From the NCBI GenBank assembly GCA_902627055.1, contig CACOHS010000009.1, positions 1 to 40,010 on the forward strand: a stretch of DNA of 40,010 nucleotides, in the 5' to 3' direction. Below, piece by piece: positions 24,239-32,239 of the stretch (the stretch's first letter is position 1; the number at the start of each line of letters is the position of its first letter). The position numbers were made by a program, and so were the translations under genes. The notes below the pieces were generated by a model. That model was not told the DNA's origin and searched no databases. It saw only the letters and a list, made by a program, of their open reading frames with translations. This DNA comes from an uncultured SAR86 cluster bacterium (lineage in GTDB: Bacteria > Pseudomonadota > Gammaproteobacteria > Magnimaribacterales > D2472).

Positions 24239-26470
24239 TTAGAAAGTTAGCTTAAATGATAGGCTGTAATTTCTTCCAGGATTGAGAAAATAATCAAGCT
24301 CAGGAGCTGTTTCACTGGTTCCGGCAACGCTGGTCCAATCCCAGTATTTTTCATCAGTCAAATTTTTTATGCCTAGCCTAAGAGATAAATTTTCATTGAT
24401 CTCATAGCCGAGATAGGTTTCAAGTAAAACATGACCTGAAAGCTCTAAGGCTTTAACACATCCGCTTCTTCCGCATGAGGGGGCCAAGCCTTGAGGCCCT
24501 TCATCAGTTGCTTTTATGTATGAGTCTAAAGTCAATTTACCAGATGGGGATGACCACAATAAACCTACTATGGCTTGATCTGGATCAATGGTAGTCAGCT
24601 TTGCACTTTTTTGCTTGCCGCTTGAGGAATTAACTCCAAATGTGGCTGCAAGATTTTCATTAATATCAAAGCTTGATTGAAACTCTACCCCTTTAATATT
24701 TACGCTCTCTAAATTTTGAAATTCAAACCTCAATAATCCAGTTGGGGTAAATCCAGTTGATGCACTTTCGATAAAATCTTTGTAGTCATTATCGTATACA
24801 GCAACAGACCAAGAGCCATTCTCAGTAGTTCCTCTTACACCAAATTCATGACCCTCACTCTCCTCAGGACCTAAATCAGAATTAGGGACGATAGTGTAAA
24901 AAAAAGCAAAGTTAGTAAAACTTAAGTTTGAATTATAAAAATCTGGACTTCTAAAGCCCTCAGCATATTGATAAAAGACAGATAAACTGTCAGCAAGATC
25001 TCTTATAAAACCAAATTTTAATGAAGTTTTGCTATCATCTTGTTCAACTAATGAGTATCCAAATGGATTCACATTTTTGAATAATTGATCGACGCTAATA
25101 TTTAACTTATAGGTATCATGCCTAGCGCCCAAAACAATGGCAGTTTTGTCAGAAATATCAATTCTGTTATTGATAAAAAATGCTGTTCTTTCGGTTTCAG
25201 TGTCTGGAAAAGTTTTGTTGGGGTAAAGCTCTCCGCCAATATTTGAGTTAACTGTATTGGTCATTAAATTTGTTTCGGTTCTATATCTCGGGCGACTGAC
25301 ATCAATGCTTTCTTGTTCAGCTCCATAAACAATGTTGTGAACTGCACCAGATTCAGATTCAATTGATTTAAAAAATTGAACTGCAAAACCATCTATGGAT
25401 TGATCAAAAATGTAATCTTTGAATTCCCGAATAGGAGTTGGAGGAATATTTGGCACAAATTGAGGTCCTCTTGGGCCATTAACAAAATTCCCAACAATGC
25501 TCTTATCAATGTTTGTAACTTGTCTTTGATCAGTGTCTTGTGAATATATTGAAAAACTTCCATTATCAAACAAACCAGAATCAGCAGAAAAATCCAAAGA
25601 CAATGAAACTCTGTCTCTGCTAATATCATCATCTCCTATTGAGGATGTTGTGCTTACCATCTGCGGATAACCTGAAGTTCCTAGCGTTGAATTTAGATTC
25701 CAGTCACCTTCAGATTCTTGAGTATCGTATGTAAGGGTTAGTCCAAGATTATCATTAATTAAATATTTGCCTTTTAAAAAGATGCTTGATTGCTCGCCAG
25801 AAAACGGATTTGGTTTTTTAACAGCATCATCATGAAGTTCAGTTTCGCTAACTTCTCTTGCAGTAACCTGAATCAAACCTTCCATTTTTTCTCCAACACT
25901 TGCAGCTAAGTAAGAAACTTTGCTATGTTCATTGTCACTGTCATATCCTGTTGTAACAGATTGATAGATGTCATTTTCACTGGCAAGGTCACTAGGATCT
26001 TTTGTAATATATAAAATTGCCCCCGCGAGACCATCGGATCCATATAGAGCAGAGCTCGGCCCTTTTAATATCTCAACTCTTTTCAGCAATTCAGTATCAA
26101 CTAGGTCTCTACCATAACCGTCATATGTTTCTCCAAATCTTACGCCATCGATTAGAAGATTTACTCTTTTTCCACCCATGCCTCTGATTGATACAGTGTT
26201 ATTAAAAGTTCTGCCAGAATAAACATCTCTGGTAACAGACACACCGACGGTATTATCAAGTAAGTCTCTCAGGTCGCTGACCTGGCGTGATTCTATCTCC
26301 TGAAGAGAGATAGAGCTTACCGAACCAATAACCTCAGATAATGCAACAGGATATTTAGCAGAAATTACTACAGTCTCTTCTATTGCCTCATCCTGAGCAA
26401 ATAATGTACCCTCATAAAAAAATATAATTAATGAAAATAAAATAGTGTTTTTTAAGTTAAAATTAGTCAT
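24239..26470 (-). CDS. TonB-dependent heme/iron receptor
   Basis: A 743-residue receptor with signal peptide (to about residue 25, ending FAQ), TonB box ETVVISAKYP, plug signatures (SIRGMGGKRVNLLIDG, VEILKGPSSALYGSDGLAGAI) and a terminal Phe (FKLTF). The barrel has FRSP followed by PNSDLGPEES, matching the FRAP/NPNL boxes of heme receptors such as HemR and HmuR. The short stretch between the boxes has no His, although HemR-type receptors have a heme-coordinating His there. Divergent to hmuTUV across two Fur boxes, it is almost certainly the outer-membrane gate for heme or a heme-like iron source. GAGGAC precedes the ATG. Confidence 0.9.
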   Translation of the reverse strand: MTNFNLKNTILFSLIIFFYEGTLFAQDEAIEETVVISAKYPVALSEVIGSVSSISLQEIESRQVSDLRDLLDNTVGVSVTRDVYSGRTFNNTVSIRGMGGKRVNLLIDGVRFGETYDGYGRDLVDTELLKRVEILKGPSSALYGSDGLAGAILYITKDPSDLASENDIYQSVTTGYDSDNEHSKVSYLAASVGEKMEGLIQVTAREVSETELHDDAVKKPNPFSGEQSSIFLKGKYLINDNLGLTLTYDTQESEGDWNLNSTLGTSGYPQMVSTTSSIGDDDISRDRVSLSLDFSADSGLFDNGSFSIYSQDTDQRQVTNIDKSIVGNFVNGPRGPQFVPNIPPTPIREFKDYIFDQSIDGFAVQFFKSIESESGAVHNIVYGAEQESIDVSRPRYRTETNLMTNTVNSNIGGELYPNKTFPDTETERTAFFINNRIDISDKTAIVLGARHDTYKLNISVDQLFKNVNPFGYSLVEQDDSKTSLKFGFIRDLADSLSVFYQYAEGFRSPDFYNSNLSFTNFAFFYTIVPNSDLGPEESEGHEFGVRGTTENGSWSVAVYDNDYKDFIESASTGFTPTGLLRFEFQNLESVNIKGVEFQSSFDINENLAATFGVNSSSGKQKSAKLTTIDPDQAIVGLLWSSPSGKLTLDSYIKATDEGPQGLAPSCGRSGCVKALELSGHVLLETYLGYEINENLSLRLGIKNLTDEKYWDWTSVAGTSETAPELDYFLNPGRNYSLSFKLTF

Positions 26471-26481
26471 AAGTCCTCAAC

Positions 26482-26496
26482 TGAGAATGATTCTCA
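26482..26496. promoter_or_regulatory. Fur box 1
   Basis: TGAGAATGATTCTCA is a perfect 7-1-7 palindrome and differs from the Fur consensus 7-1-7 (TGATAATNATTATCA) at two symmetric positions. It covers the predicted transcription start of the TonB heme receptor. Confidence 0.85.
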
Positions 26497-26502
26497 TTTA
26501 TA
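26497..26502 (-). promoter_or_regulatory. -10-like box (TATAAA) of the heme receptor
   Basis: TATAAA on the minus strand lies exactly between the two Fur boxes, so Fur bound to either would block RNA polymerase. The predicted leader of about 18 bases contains the GAGGAC ribosome site. Confidence 0.45.
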
Positions 26503-26504
26503 AT

Positions 26505-26519
26505 TGAGAATGATTATCA
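26505..26519. promoter_or_regulatory. Fur box 2
   Basis: TGAGAATGATTATCA matches the 7-1-7 Fur consensus at all but one position. Its centre is 23 bases from that of box 1, and it abuts the -35 region of the hmuT promoter. Both divergent transcripts should be repressed when iron is plentiful. Confidence 0.88.
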
Positions 26520-26541
26520 TTTACTTTTGAAAAAAAAGCAA

Positions 26542-26547
26542 TAGAAT
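26542..26547 (+). promoter_or_regulatory. -10 box (TAGAAT) of hmuTUV, leaderless
   Basis: TAGAAT is followed by six bases (CGCTGT) and the ATG at 26554. A TTTACT 16 bases upstream (26520-26525) may be the -35. The start of transcription would coincide with the start codon. Confidence 0.5.
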
Positions 26548-26553
26548 CGCTGT

Positions 26554-27393
26554 ATGAAGAACCTCTTAGTAATATTTTTATGCTTTGTTATAGCTTCAAA
26601 CGCATGTGAAAAAGCAATTGATCCGACACGCATTACTTCTGCTGGAGGATCTATTACTGAAATTATTTATTTTTTAAACTTTCAAAAAAACCTTGTTGCT
26701 GTCGACGTAACATCTAATTACCCTTCTGAAGCAAAAGACCTTCCGTCTATTGGGTATGTTAGACAACTCTCTGCTGAAGGCGTGCTTTCTCTGGATCCAA
26801 CCATCATTATTGGTGAGGATGATATGGGGCCACCCTCTGTAATGGAGCAGATTAAAAGAACAAATGTGGAAATTAAAATTATTCCTGAGAATCATACAGT
26901 TGAAGGTATTTTAGAAAAAGTAAGATGTGTATCTAAAATCATAGGAGCTGATTCTGATGAACTAATTGATACATACCTAAATCCTAAAATTAAGAAATTA
27001 GAACAGCAAACCGATTTAGAAGATAAGAAAAAAATTATTTATATCCTTGGCATGCAAAGTGGGTCGCCTTTAATAGCTGGGAAAAATACATCTGGAAACG
27101 GATTAATAAATATTTCTGGTGGCATAAACCCACTTGCCTCATTTGATGGTTGGAAGCCAGTTGGAACTGAATCAATAATTGAGGCAGCTCCAGATTTAAT
27201 TATTATCTCAGAAAGAGGTTTAAGAGGTTTTGGAACCTTAGAAGACTTAAGAAATCATCCTGCTCTTTACCTTACACCTGCTGCAAAGAATAACAAAATT
27301 ATATCTATTGACGGCATGGCGTCTCTTGGTTTCGGCCCAAGAACTATTGACTCTGCAATTAAAATCTCAGAAATATTTAATGGAATCAATTAG
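26554..27393 (+). CDS. hmuT: Heme ABC transporter substrate-binding protein
   Basis: A 279-residue periplasmic binding protein (BtuF/HmuT class III). A signal peptide is seen in the first 16-17 residues (IASNAC; a Cys follows the cleavage site, but the lipobox is poor). RITSAGGSITEIIYFL and YVRQLSAEGVLSLDP are HmuT hallmarks; the Tyr in this second phrase (Tyr68) matches the position of the heme-ligand Tyr of HmuT. It would collect heme in the periplasm and hand it to HmuU. First gene of a Fur-controlled operon, and its 3' end overlaps hmuU by 14 bases. Confidence 0.9.
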   Translation: MKNLLVIFLCFVIASNACEKAIDPTRITSAGGSITEIIYFLNFQKNLVAVDVTSNYPSEAKDLPSIGYVRQLSAEGVLSLDPTIIIGEDDMGPPSVMEQIKRTNVEIKIIPENHTVEGILEKVRCVSKIIGADSDELIDTYLNPKIKKLEQQTDLEDKKKIIYILGMQSGSPLIAGKNTSGNGLINISGGINPLASFDGWKPVGTESIIEAAPDLIIISERGLRGFGTLEDLRNHPALYLTPAAKNNKIISIDGMASLGFGPRTIDSAIKISEIFNGIN

Positions 27394-28429
27394 AAAACTA
27401 TCTTTTCAAACGTCTCAATTTTTAAGTTTTGTAAGTAAAAATCAAATTCTTTTAATGTCATTGTTATTTGTGTCGATGATATTTTTTTCTCTTTTGGCAA
27501 TCACATTTGGTAGTTATGGTTTGTCAATTGTAGATTTCTTACTGGGTAAAACATCTGATATACAAAACACTGTTTTAACTGAAATAAGACTTCCAAGAGT
27601 AATTCTTTCAGGCTTAGCTGGTGCAAGTCTTGGTATTTCTGGAGCCGCTCTTCAGGGTCTATTTAGAAATCCTTTGGCTGATCCGGGTTTAATTGGAGTG
27701 TCCGCAGGTGCCGCACTTGGTGCTACTTTGATGATAGTCCTAGGCGGAGATATATTTTCTCAATATTCTTTAGGTGTTTTTTTTATTCCATTAGCAGCTA
27801 TAGCAGGTTCATCACTGGTGATTTTGATGTTGTATTTTATGACTAAAGGATTCGGCTATGAAGGAGTGACTTATATGCTGCTGGTTGGAATTGCTATAAA
27901 TGCAATTGCTGGAGTGGGGATTGGAATACTTACATACATCAGCTCTGATTCTGAATTGAGAAGTCTTACATTCTGGACAATGGGAAGTTTTGGAGGTGTT
28001 ACCTGGCCATTATTAATACCGGTAATATTAATTATTGCTTTAGCAATTATAATAATGATCCCCTACTCAAGGCAGTTAGATCTTCTTCAATTGGGCGAAC
28101 CAGAGGCTTTCAGACTGGGCGTAGACGTTCAAAAATTAAAATATACTATCATCTTAACTTGTGCAGCATCGGTTGGGGCTAGCGTTGCTCTGTCCGGAAT
28201 GATTGGTTTTGTAGGATTGATTGTCCCTCACCTTACTAGATTGTTGGGCGGCGTAAATCATAATTATGTTCTTCCTGGGTCAGCCTTAATGGGAGCAGCC
28301 CTGATGATAATAGCTGATTTAATAGCCAGGATAATAATCCAGCCGGCTGAATTACCCATTGGTCTTATTACCAGTGCAATAGGATCACCCTTTTTTCTTT
28401 GGTTAATTTTTAAAATTAAAAAACTATGA
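27380..28429 (+). CDS. hmuU: Heme ABC transporter permease
   Basis: A 349-residue FecCD-type permease with about ten membrane segments, started at the ATG at 27380 inside the end of hmuT; a TTG at 27308 would add a non-membrane leader and is rejected. LPRVILSGLAGASLGISGAALQG and NPLADPGLIGVSAGAALG are strong signatures of the iron/heme/B12 permease family. It forms a dimer in the inner membrane with HmuV on the cytoplasmic face. It ends in an ATGA overlap with hmuV. Confidence 0.92.
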   Translation: MESIRKLSFQTSQFLSFVSKNQILLMSLLFVSMIFFSLLAITFGSYGLSIVDFLLGKTSDIQNTVLTEIRLPRVILSGLAGASLGISGAALQGLFRNPLADPGLIGVSAGAALGATLMIVLGGDIFSQYSLGVFFIPLAAIAGSSLVILMLYFMTKGFGYEGVTYMLLVGIAINAIAGVGIGILTYISSDSELRSLTFWTMGSFGGVTWPLLIPVILIIALAIIIMIPYSRQLDLLQLGEPEAFRLGVDVQKLKYTIILTCAASVGASVALSGMIGFVGLIVPHLTRLLGGVNHNYVLPGSALMGAALMIIADLIARIIIQPAELPIGLITSAIGSPFFLWLIFKIKKL

Positions 28430-29199
28430 CAATCTCTGCGAAATCAATTTCACTTGAGCTTGGTGGCAAGAAAATTCTTGATAATATTTCTATGGATGTT
28501 CGTCCAGGGGAGATATTATCAATTATTGGTCCAAATGGAGCTGGTAAAACTTCCCTCTTGAATGTGTTATCAGGAAATATTAAATCTCATAATGGGAATG
28601 TGAGCTATAACAACACACCCTTAGAAAGCATTTCTATTCAAGAAAGAGCTTACATAAGATCTGTAATGTCTCAATTCCAATCAATCGCTTTTGATTATTC
28701 AGTAGAAGATATTCTACAAATGGGTTGGCTAGATCACAGCCACAAAGATATTAAAGAAGATTTAAGTGCATTTCAAAATCGAGTGATCAAAGAATGTGAT
28801 ATGGAAAATCTTATTCATCAAAAATTCAATACGCTTTCTGGAGGTGAGCAACGCAGAGTACACTTTGCAAGAACGCTTCTTCAGCTTTGGCAACCCGCCA
28901 ACACAAAAGATCAAAACTATCTCTTGCTAGATGAACCCTTTTCTAATCTTGACTTAGTACATAAAGTTAAAATGATGGAGTCAATTAAGGCAAAAGCTTC
29001 ATCTGGAACGGGAATTTTAATGATATTACATGACTTAAATCTTGCTTATTCATTCTCTAACAAAATTCTGCTGTTAAAAAATGGAAGAGTTATTGAGCAA
29101 GGAGAAACAAAAAAAATGTTATCTGCTAGGCTATTAGCCAGAGCATATGAAACCTTTATTAGCATTGATGAAAATCCCATTAATATCAGGTATTACTAA
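28426..29199 (+). CDS. hmuV: Heme ABC transporter ATP-binding protein
   Basis: A 257-residue ABC ATPase. Walker A is GPNGAGKT (35-42), the signature LSGGEQ (137-142), Walker B LLLDEP (166-171) with SNLD following, and an H-loop in ILHDLN. The position after a FecCD permease identifies it as the HmuV energy subunit. Its start overlaps the hmuU stop by four bases (ATGA), a standard coupling arrangement. Confidence 0.93.
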   Translation: MTISAKSISLELGGKKILDNISMDVRPGEILSIIGPNGAGKTSLLNVLSGNIKSHNGNVSYNNTPLESISIQERAYIRSVMSQFQSIAFDYSVEDILQMGWLDHSHKDIKEDLSAFQNRVIKECDMENLIHQKFNTLSGGEQRRVHFARTLLQLWQPANTKDQNYLLLDEPFSNLDLVHKVKMMESIKAKASSGTGILMILHDLNLAYSFSNKILLLKNGRVIEQGETKKMLSARLLARAYETFISIDENPINIRYY

Positions 29200-29202
29200 A
29201 TT

Positions 29203-29937
29203 ATGAATACAAAACTAAAAGCTTATGAATTAAGTGCGACATATTTATTAAGGACTACGACATCTGGAATTTTGTCAACCATATCAAAGGCTTACAAAGG
29301 ATATCCATTCGGAAGTTACGTTACCTACATCACTGGGCCAGACAGATCGATATACATTTATGCAAGCACATTGGCTCAACATACAAAAAATTTATTCAAA
29401 GATTCAAAAGCATGCTTAACTCTTTCAAGAGAAAAAATAAATGATGATAAGCAAAATTCGCAAAGATTAACTTTAATGGGAGATTTAGAACCAGTAAACG
29501 AAACCGATAAAGAATATATTAAAAACAGATTTCATACCTTTCTCCCTGAAAGTAAAAAATATTCCAAAATGCATGACTTTGATTTTTATAAACTCTCGCT
29601 CCTTAAAATAAGATGGATTGGAGGCTTTGGCGAAATAGCCTGGCTAAAAAATAAACATTGGAAAGCAGCAAGTCCTAAATGGCTATCCAATGAGAAGCAT
29701 ATGATTGATCACATGAATGAAGATCATGCTAATGTCATCTACTCTTCACTCAAAGCTCAGCATGGAAAAGCAGATAATAAAGCTAAAATGGTTGCACTAT
29801 GTATTGATGGCTATTTTATTGAATCTAATAATGAAATCTTTTACATAAATTTTGATGACATTTGTTTAAATGCTAAAAGTTATAGAGATATGTTAATTCA
29901 TCAAGCCAAGCAGTATAGAAAATTTGAAGAAAAGTAA
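29203..29937 (+). CDS. hugZ: HugZ/HutZ-family heme-degrading protein
   Basis: A 244-residue protein with an N-terminal pyridoxamine-phosphate-oxidase-like split barrel (residues about 10-150) and a C-terminal DUF2470 domain starting at HMNEDHANV (170-178). In HugZ/HutZ this layout binds heme, and members cleave it to release iron. His170 and His175 are candidate heme ligands in that block. It begins three bases after hmuV and is clearly part of the operon, so imported heme can be opened in the cytoplasm. Enzyme activity is inferred from the family. Confidence 0.88.
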   Translation: MNTKLKAYELSATYLLRTTTSGILSTISKAYKGYPFGSYVTYITGPDRSIYIYASTLAQHTKNLFKDSKACLTLSREKINDDKQNSQRLTLMGDLEPVNETDKEYIKNRFHTFLPESKKYSKMHDFDFYKLSLLKIRWIGGFGEIAWLKNKHWKAASPKWLSNEKHMIDHMNEDHANVIYSSLKAQHGKADNKAKMVALCIDGYFIESNNEIFYINFDDICLNAKSYRDMLIHQAKQYRKFEEK

Positions 29938-29946
29938 TGAGTAAAA

Positions 29947-30477
29947 ATGACTAAGTTAGCAAGATATTTTGTAGCACTTCTTTTCCTTCCGCTTTCATCT
30001 CAGGAGATGGTAATTGGGGAAGAGTTAATGGCTCCTGGCATAAAAATTGTCTTTGAAGGAGCTCCCAAAGACACGATTTTTCCCGTTGGCAGTCATTTGA
30101 AAGAAAATGAAACCGATATTCATATAGAAATGCTAGCAAACTGGTCTGCAAATAATTCTTTTAACTTTCCAGTGGGCGGTTTTGTTGCATATTTGGATGT
30201 ACAGGTATTGATAAAAAATCAAAATGGCAAGTCAACGAAGATCAAGTTATCTCCGCACATTAATTTAATAGATAGCCTACATTATGCAAAAAATATAAAG
30301 CTGCCCGGAAGCATAAGTGATACTTATGATGTCTCTTTTATTATAGATGCTGACCAGATGGCCGATCTTGGAATTCACAATGACTGGCATAAAAAAGTTG
30401 GTCCCTTTGTAACCAAACACACTTTTAGTTATAAAAACCTTTCATTTGAATCAGTGGCCAAAGCTCAGAGGCTTTGA
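29947..30477 (+). CDS. P19/FetP-like periplasmic iron-binding protein
   Basis: A 176-residue exported protein. A signal peptide of about 18 residues is followed by EMVIGEELMAPGIKIVF, then DIHIEML and HINLIDSLHYAKNIKLPG. The pattern of an early Glu/Met, the ADIH-like block and the late HYxxNI and VGPF blocks fits the Iron_transport (P19, FetP, Tp34) family, which binds copper and iron and works with FTR1-type permeases. No FTR1 gene is nearby. It follows hugZ by nine bases, so it is probably co-expressed under Fur control. The match is by pattern and deserves a profile check. Confidence 0.7.
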   Translation: MTKLARYFVALLFLPLSSQEMVIGEELMAPGIKIVFEGAPKDTIFPVGSHLKENETDIHIEMLANWSANNSFNFPVGGFVAYLDVQVLIKNQNGKSTKIKLSPHINLIDSLHYAKNIKLPGSISDTYDVSFIIDADQMADLGIHNDWHKKVGPFVTKHTFSYKNLSFESVAKAQRL

Positions 30478-30507
30478 GGTAACTATTAACTCAAAAAATA
30501 ATAAGGA

Positions 30508-30990
30508 TTAGTTTCTGTTTTCTCTTCGCCAAACTTCTGGTTCAAGAAATGTTCCGCTCCACATGCCAGCCTTAAGTTTTTTCGCATAATTTTGTTGCTG
30601 TTCATATCTATCTGAATATCGCAAATACGCAACTGCCATTCCTGATTTAACCATCTCAGCTTGCAGATCCATATCACCCACATAGCAGATTCCCAGAGTT
30701 CTACCATATCTATCTTGTCCTTCATCGGAGCAACGAACTGTCTGATTGTTGATTAGCTGCTTCAGTTTTTTTGTGGCCGCCCTCCCGCATTCCCACTCCT
30801 TTCCATTTTCATCCAAGCAGGTTTGAGTTTTACCAAAGAAATAACTTTCTGGAGCATCACTTCCGGTGAATCTAATTCTTATATCATTGATAACGATAGT
30901 ATCTCCATCAGTTACATTTGCCTTGCCAACTATCTCTGCATAAGAATTAACTGCAAAGATAGCGAGTAATAACATTAAATAATTTTGCAT
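30508..30990 (-). CDS. Exported thermonuclease (SNase-like)
   Basis: A 160-residue staphylococcal-nuclease-fold protein with a signal peptide (residues 1-18, ending SYA). Calcium and catalytic residues are present: DGD (28-30), Arg40, Asp45 and Glu48 in RFTGSDAPE, and Arg94 or Arg97 in DRYGRTLG. It would cut DNA or RNA in the periplasm. It has four Cys, two near CLDENGKEWEC, that may form a disulfide. It converges on the P19-like gene. Confidence 0.9.
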   Translation of the reverse strand: MQNYLMLLLAIFAVNSYAEIVGKANVTDGDTIVINDIRIRFTGSDAPESYFFGKTQTCLDENGKEWECGRAATKKLKQLINNQTVRCSDEGQDRYGRTLGICYVGDMDLQAEMVKSGMAVAYLRYSDRYEQQQNYAKKLKAGMWSGTFLEPEVWRRENRN

Positions 30991-31046
30991 TTTAAAAAAT
31001 TTACCTTATAAATTAAAAATAGATATTAGCATTAAGGCTTTCAAGT

Positions 31047-31052
31047 TATAAT
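31047..31052 (+). promoter_or_regulatory. -10 box (TATAAT) of the DUF4177 gene, leaderless
   Basis: A perfect TATAAT is followed by seven bases (TTTTATT) and the ATG at 31060. No Shine-Dalgarno exists in the available space. Confidence 0.55.
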
Positions 31053-31059
31053 TTTTATT

Positions 31060-31299
31060 ATGAAAAAATGGGACTATAAATTTATCAAAGTAACTCTACC
31101 TATTGCGTCTGGATTATCTATTCAATCAGATGGAACAACTCAATCCGAACAAATGATTAAGGAATTTGGAGAAGATGGATGGGAGCTTGTTAGCGTTACA
31201 ATATTATCTGAGCTTCATTATGAGCTTGAAAGATTTGAAGAGAGCGGAAAATCAAGAACCTATGAGGCAGAAATGATTTTTAAGAGGCCGCTTACCTAA
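31060..31299 (+). CDS. DUF4177-like small protein
   Basis: A 79-residue protein opening with MKKWDYKFIKV and containing FGEDGWELVSVTIL, the phrase that marks DUF4177 proteins (a short alpha-beta domain in which a Gly-Trp-Glu-Leu turn precedes a strand). Function is unknown across the family. It stands alone downstream of a consensus -10 box and just before the GTAC repeat patch. Confidence 0.8.
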   Translation: MKKWDYKFIKVTLPIASGLSIQSDGTTQSEQMIKEFGEDGWELVSVTILSELHYELERFEESGKSRTYEAEMIFKRPLT

Positions 31300-31320
31300 T
31301 TTAATATTTTGAAATGATGT

Positions 31321-31386
31321 GGGTACATTTATGAGTACATTCATGAGTACAAATTTTACTACTTTAACCTTTAAGTACCAATTTTT
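31321..31386. repeat. Cluster of GTAC-centred repeats
   Basis: GTACATTTATGA (31323-31334), GTACATTCATGA (31335-31346) and GTACAAATTTTA (from 31347) form a 12-base tandem array. A fourth copy, AGTACCAATTTT, begins at 31374. The array is in a gene-free stretch between the DUF4177 gene and very small membrane-protein genes. Such spaced GTAC patches resemble tyrosine-integrase binding regions of integrated elements; no integrase gene is present. Confidence 0.55.
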
Positions 31387-31467
31387 ATGAGTCTCACAAC
31401 GTATGTTTTAGGAAATATCGTTTTGATAGTTATGCTCTATTTAGTTTTAAAAAACAAGACAAAGTAG
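31387..31467 (+). CDS. 26-residue single-pass membrane miniprotein
   Basis: A very short frame: MSLTTYVLGNIVLIVM then LYLVLKNKTK. One hydrophobic helix (residues 6-21) followed by a basic tail is a typical small membrane protein. It starts eight bases after the last GTAC repeat. There is no clear ribosome site, so expression is unproven, but the composition is not random. Confidence 0.35.
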   Translation: MSLTTYVLGNIVLIVMLYLVLKNKTK

Positions 31468-31487
31468 TTTATAAATCTGTTCAAATT

Positions 31488-31694
31488 ATGGATGAAAATA
31501 GAACCTTAAATATTTCCAGTCTATTAGATCAAATCATTGTTTTAACACTGCTTCTTGGGTACACAGTTATCGCATATGGAATTGGTTGCATCTTAAATAA
31601 AGCGATTAAAACGCCATCATTCATCAATAAATATTTGTTTAGATGGATTATTGGATTGATGCCAATAGTTTTATTGCATTTTTTAATTTACTAA
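31488..31694 (+). CDS. 68-residue membrane protein of unknown function
   Basis: Two hydrophobic segments (about residues 13-36 and 50-67) separated by a basic loop (NKAIKTPSFINKY). No family recognised. It follows the 26-residue miniprotein by 20 bases on the same strand and may be co-expressed. Confidence 0.45.
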   Translation: MDENRTLNISSLLDQIIVLTLLLGYTVIAYGIGCILNKAIKTPSFINKYLFRWIIGLMPIVLLHFLIY

Positions 31695-31706
31695 AACAGC
31701 TCAACC

Positions 31707-32021
31707 CTATTTCAACTCAATGCATTCATATTTAGAAATAACGTTTGAGCCTTTAATCTCAAGTGTTTTATTTATTTTATTGAAAGTTACCAATGATTCA
31801 TTCTCGTAATTGTCTTTGAGCTTGCTAAAGATTGTAATTTGATTCATAAAAAAATCTTTATTATTACTTAAATCCATATCTGTAACCTCAAAAGATCTTT
31901 CATAGTCATTGTATTTAACTATGATGCCATCGCAGTTAAATTGCTTATCTAAATTTTGAGAGCTACACCCATTGATCAAAAAAAATATGATAATGGGAGT
32001 AATAAGTTTAAAATATTTCAA
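31707..32021 (-). CDS. Small lipoprotein of unknown function
   Basis: A 104-residue lipoprotein-like protein with hydrophobic residues 6-17 and the lipobox LINGC. It starts with TTG at 32021, as no ATG is suitable. The mature part is mostly predicted beta with one Cys near the start (FNCDG) and one near the end (YECIE), which may pair. Its length, the two end cysteines and strand pattern recall the exported protein at 38680-38979, but identity is low. Function unknown. Confidence 0.5.
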   Translation of the reverse strand: MKYFKLITPIIIFFLINGCSSQNLDKQFNCDGIIVKYNDYERSFEVTDMDLSNNKDFFMNQITIFSKLKDNYENESLVTFNKINKTLEIKGSNVISKYECIELK

Positions 32022-32107
32022 TATTATCTGTTTTCAAAAACTAAATTTTATATAGTTAAAAGGATTTCATCTAGTGTATTTTTTATATAACTTAACTGGC
32101 AAAAGTT

Positions 32108-32188
32108 ATGATTTGGGATAAACCTAATTTCTGGATTGCGCTTGGCGTAATTGTCTTTATTGCCTACTATATAAGATTCTACTCTTGA
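32108..32188 (+). CDS. 26-residue single-pass membrane miniprotein
   Basis: A short frame reading MIWDKPNFWIALGVIVF then IAYYIRFYS: one hydrophobic helix with Trp/Phe near the ends. Same length as the one at 31387-31467 but different in sequence. TATATA lies upstream at about 32083-32088. It may be a genuine small membrane protein; there is no independent support. Confidence 0.35.
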   Translation: MIWDKPNFWIALGVIVFIAYYIRFYS

Positions 32189-32239
32189 ATTTATAATTTA
32201 TATTTTCGATTTAAACTTAATTTTTTTAGGAAATTAGAA

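Noticed and set aside
30459-30476. CAAAGC/GCTTTG hairpin at the end of the P19-like gene
   Set aside because: Lies inside the coding end and is not followed by a T-run, so probably coding coincidence.
31321-31386. Short CRISPR-like array
   Set aside because: Units are tandem and only 12 bases with no spacers, and no cas gene is present.
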